This document shows, one piece after another, positions 61,479 to 64,000 of a stretch of DNA of 64,000 bases. Each line of letters opens with the position of its first letter. Within the stretch, counting starts at the first letter, position 1. The notes below the pieces were generated by a model. That model searched no databases and was not told where the DNA came from. It worked only from the letters and a program-made list of their open reading frames with translations. The stretch is taken from assembly GCA_035271585.1 (NCBI GenBank), contig DATERL010000074.1, forward strand, positions 1-64,000, given 5' to 3'. A program made the position numbers and the translations under genes. The DNA comes from Roseimarinus sp035271585. Lineage in GTDB: Bacteria; Bacteroidota; Bacteroidia; Bacteroidales; Prolixibacteraceae.

Positions 61479-62003
61479 TTACTCCAGTTCGTCGAGTACT
61501 TTTTGGAGCATTGGGCCTTTCAGATTTTTGGCAATAATTACACCATTGCCATCGATTAAAAAATTAGTGGGTATACTATTTACCTTATAAACTGATGCGA
61601 ACTTAGCATACCATCCTTTAAGATCGCTTACATGATAGGTCCAGCTCATTTTATCTTTTTCAATGGTAGTTAGCCAACTTTCTTTGCTTTGATCGAGCGA
61701 AACACTGAATATTTCAAAGCCGTTTCCATTTTTAAATTTTTTATCCTTGAATTGACTATAAGCCGCTACTAAATAAGGATTCTCTCTACGACAAGGGCCG
61801 CACCATGAAGCCCAAAAATCGATCAGCACAACTTTACCTGACAACTCAGAAAGTTTTAAAATTTCGCCGTCGATTCCTTGTTCCGAAATTTCGGGAGCTC
61901 TGTTGCCCACATTAATGCCTATTGAAGCTTTTTCGATATCGGAGGCTACGGCCACCATTACCAAAAGTGTGAATACACATAATAAAAACCGTTTTTTTGT
62001 CAT
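61479..62003 (-). CDS. TlpA-like thioredoxin-fold protein
   Basis: 174 residues with a signal peptide (MTKKRFLLCVFTLLVMVAVA). Thioredoxin fold with active site FWASWCGPCRRE, cis-Pro in NSIPTNFLID and an AhpC/TSA-like insertion. Probably a periplasmic thiol-disulphide protein of the TlpA/ResA class. Twenty nt after the unknown membrane protein gene, same strand. Confidence 0.92.
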   Translation of the reverse strand: MTKKRFLLCVFTLLVMVAVASDIEKASIGINVGNRAPEISEQGIDGEILKLSELSGKVVLIDFWASWCGPCRRENPYLVAAYSQFKDKKFKNGNGFEIFSVSLDQSKESWLTTIEKDKMSWTYHVSDLKGWYAKFASVYKVNSIPTNFLIDGNGVIIAKNLKGPMLQKVLDELE

Positions 62004-62023
62004 GCTATTTTAACATTTTAAAC

Positions 62024-62542
62024 TTATTTTGGTTCATTGGCAATGGGTGCATATTTGAGTTTAATGATCAACGAATCTTTCAGGATTAGGAAGAATACCA
62101 AGAAGCCAAAAACCTGTAGACCAATAAACAAACTCATCGATTTGGTAGCCGACTGGCTAATATTAAATAATAAAAGCGGAAAAAATATTTGTAAAAAATA
62201 AATTATTGCAAAATTGATGGCCAGAAATCTTAAAGCAACTTTAGGTTTTAGACGGTAATCGAAAAAAAGTGAAAATTGCCAAGCCAATAATAACACAATG
62301 GGCAAGCAATATTCCAAGGTAATTTTGGTAGTTCGGTCGGGATATTTAAAATAGAGTAAGGTTTTATTCTCCTGTTCGAAATGTTGCATTTTTACCGTTT
62401 CGATACCCGAAAATTTAGTGGTAAATTTCTCAATTCCAGTTTTTACTAGTTTCCCATAAACCTGTTCACCGCCATTGCTCCACAACAGATAGAACACAAA
62501 GCCGGCAATAATAAATATAATGTTACGTCTATATTTTTTCAT
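62024..62542 (-). CDS. membrane protein next to the exosortase-like gene, unknown function
   Basis: 172 residues. One N-terminal helix (RNIIFIIAGFVFYLLW), a ~60-residue periplasmic region (KTGIEKFTTKFSGIETVKMQ), then three helices in the C-terminal half (CLPIVLLLAWQFSLFF and two more). The start overlaps the end of the exosortase-like gene by 14 nt, so the two are translationally coupled and probably work together. No family recognised; small partner proteins of this sort accompany several exosortase classes. Confidence 0.75.
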   Translation of the reverse strand: MKKYRRNIIFIIAGFVFYLLWSNGGEQVYGKLVKTGIEKFTTKFSGIETVKMQHFEQENKTLLYFKYPDRTTKITLEYCLPIVLLLAWQFSLFFDYRLKPKVALRFLAINFAIIYFLQIFFPLLLFNISQSATKSMSLFIGLQVFGFLVFFLILKDSLIIKLKYAPIANEPK

Positions 62543-63137
62543 GGCTCTTTTTACTAAGTTTTTGATTGACCAGTTCCCACATTCCCCATATGATAACTAC
62601 CAAGAGAATATTCCAAATATAATCGTGCATTAGATTAAAAACCTCGGGATATTTTCGTCCAATTACCCCTAACATGATAATTCGAATGCTGTTGAGCAAA
62701 GCCATTGCCACAAATAGAATACTACCAATCGTTATCTTTTGCTTGTAGGTCCATTTCGAAAAAACAACCAAGGCGATCAAAGCAATATAAGCATGATAGG
62801 CAGAGCATTCAATTTCAATAATCATTGGGTAGTTATTGATTGAAATACTGAGGTAATTTACTTCGAGAGTAGTCATCATGCTGGAGCCAGCTCCTAAAAC
62901 GGCCGCCTGCAAAAACATAATTTTGGCCAAGCCATAGGTCAGGTAAGTTGTAAAGTAAACAAAAGCCATCGAGAACCAACGGTAGTTGGTATAATCCCAT
63001 GCTACAATTACCACCAAAACTACCCATAGGGCAAATGATTTAATTAATGGCAATAACTCTTGAAAGAGTGCTTTGCGTGAAATCTGATTTTTTTCGGGGG
63101 TATTTCCCTTTTTCTTAACTTGTTTTTTAGCTGCCAT
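62529..63137 (-). CDS. exosortase/archaeosortase-family membrane protein (candidate)
   Basis: 202 residues, basic N-terminus then about six helices. Three spaced motifs fit the exosortase/archaeosortase catalytic set: Cys in IIEIECSAYHAYIALIAL, Arg in LLNSIRIIMLGVIGRKYP and His in LMHDYIWNILLVVIIWG. The family's usual CSG is CSA here. Known relatives cut PEP-CTERM-type tails and join the protein to a membrane or glycan anchor. No tail-bearing substrate was seen in the window, and no polysaccharide export genes are adjacent. Coupled to the next gene by overlap; 48 nt after murA. Confidence 0.75.
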   Translation of the reverse strand: MAAKKQVKKKGNTPEKNQISRKALFQELLPLIKSFALWVVLVVIVAWDYTNYRWFSMAFVYFTTYLTYGLAKIMFLQAAVLGAGSSMMTTLEVNYLSISINNYPMIIEIECSAYHAYIALIALVVFSKWTYKQKITIGSILFVAMALLNSIRIIMLGVIGRKYPEVFNLMHDYIWNILLVVIIWGMWELVNQKLSKKSHEKI

Positions 63138-63185
63138 TGAATATAAAATATTAGACAGTAAAAATAGAAATAAAATAAGAAGTTC

Positions 63186-64000
63186 TTAGTCTATACGGCA
63201 AATTTTAGCACCAATACTGTTTAAACGCGTTTCGATATCTTCGTAACCACGATCGATTTGTTCAATATTTTGAATACGGCTCACCCCTTTAGCCGACATG
63301 GCCGCAATGAGCAAAGCCACCCCGGCCCTAATATCGGGCGAAACCATGTTGGTTGCTTTTAAGCGGTGTTTGTGATCCATGCCAATTACCGTTGCCCTGT
63401 GCGGATCGCATAAAATAATTTGTGCTCCCATGTCAATTAGCTTATCGACAAAGAACAGGCGGCTTTCGAACATTTTTTGATGAATGAGCACACTTCCTTT
63501 GGCTTGAGTAGCCACCACTAGGAAGACACTCAACAAGTCGGGGGTAAGTCCAGGCCACGGCGCATCGGCAATGGTCATAATTGAACCATCAATAAAGCTT
63601 TCTATCTCGTAGTGTTCTTGTTTAGGAATAAAGATATCGTCATTCCTAAATTCCATTTTTATACCCAGCCTTTTAAACTGAGCAGGAATAATACCCAACT
63701 GGGCAATATTAACGTTTTTGATGGTAATTTCGGATTTTGTAATGGCTGCCAAACCAATAAAGCTGCCCACTTCGATCATATCGGGAGCAACGGTATGCAT
63801 ACAACCGTTCATTTGCTCTACTCCTTCAATTGTAATTAGATTTGAGCCAATTCCGTTTATTTTAGCTCCCATCGACACCAGCATTTTGCAAAGCTGTTGA
63901 ATATAGGGTTCGCAAGCAGCATTATAAATGGTGGTTATTCCTTTTGCCATTACTGCGGCCATAATAATGTTAGCAGTTCCGGTAACCGATGCCTCTTCGA
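63186..64000 (-). CDS. murA: UDP-N-acetylglucosamine 1-carboxyvinyltransferase, 5' end cut by window
   Basis: The frame stays open to the window edge: codons before the Met at 63962 read EEASVTGTANII, the MurA core motif, so the start is beyond base 64000. The visible C-terminal ~271 residues include ADAPWPGLTPDLLSVF, MFESRLFFVDKLIDMGA, the MVSPDIRAGVALLIAA motif and the DRGYEDIETRLNSIGA end. Transfers enolpyruvate to UDP-GlcNAc, first committed step of peptidoglycan. The catalytic Cys lies in the missing part. Confidence 0.95.
   Translation of the reverse strand, partial: EEASVTGTANIIMAAVMAKGITTIYNAACEPYIQQLCKMLVSMGAKINGIGSNLITIEGVEQMNGCMHTVAPDMIEVGSFIGLAAITKSEITIKNVNIAQLGIIPAQFKRLGIKMEFRNDDIFIPKQEHYEIESFIDGSIMTIADAPWPGLTPDLLSVFLVVATQAKGSVLIHQKMFESRLFFVDKLIDMGAQIILCDPHRATVIGMDHKHRLKATNMVSPDIRAGVALLIAAMSAKGVSRIQNIEQIDRGYEDIETRLNSIGAKICRID

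Overview
The window is chromosomal DNA from a member of the Bacteroidota, most likely Bacteroidales/Marinilabiliales-like. The evidence is a SusC/SusD pair with a hybrid two-component regulator, the type IX secretion protein PorQ, a Por-type C-terminal sorting tail, repeated TAnnTTTG minus-7 boxes without Shine-Dalgarno sites, and an S10-spc-alpha ribosomal operon in Bacteroidota order. The species cannot be named from this sequence. The kamA-ablB pair (acetyl-beta-lysine osmolyte) would fit a saline habitat, but that is inference.

Layout. 1-2488 (+): 3' part of a nucleoside phosphorylase gene, then a long-chain acyl-CoA synthetase. A bidirectional terminator at 2521-2561 separates these from 2609-20164 (-), one long ribosomal protein run read right to left: rpsL, rpsG, fusA, rpsJ, then the S10, spc and alpha clusters down to rpoA and rplQ. 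It includes secY, infA and the short genes rpmD and rpmJ. Methionine aminopeptidase (map), commonly found between secY and infA, is not there.

20403-37933: a pectin utilisation locus. A hybrid histidine kinase/AraC regulator (-) is divergent from a + strand series: GH28 polygalacturonase, SusC, SusD, an unrecognised secreted protein with a probable type IX sorting tail, GH105 unsaturated rhamnogalacturonyl hydrolase, CE12-like acetylesterase, GH43 and CE8 pectin methylesterase. Together these could de-esterify and cut homogalacturonan and rhamnogalacturonan I, import the pieces and sense them. Two strong hairpins flank the unrecognised gene.

37956-50269: folE, an Lrp/AsnC regulator, a small secreted protein, a carboxynorspermidine/saccharopine dehydrogenase-family gene, a kamA-ablB-small Cys protein operon with a MarR gene upstream, a small membrane protein, porQ-cmk-ispH, a DUF3795-like zinc protein and a DEAD-box RNA helicase.

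50366-64000: an SDR, a CPBP-like membrane protein, a histidine kinase/response regulator pair whose sensor has six cysteines, hpt-adk, an EF-G paralogue lacking key GTPase residues (EF-G2-like), a parallel beta-helix lipoprotein, and a minus-strand series murA (cut by the window end), an exosortase/archaeosortase-like protein, an unknown membrane protein, a TlpA-like thioredoxin and miaB. The observations most worth following are the exosortase-like mini-locus, the EF-G2-like factor, the unrecognised pectin-locus protein, the small Cys protein behind ablB, and a nested inverted repeat at 59973-60090.
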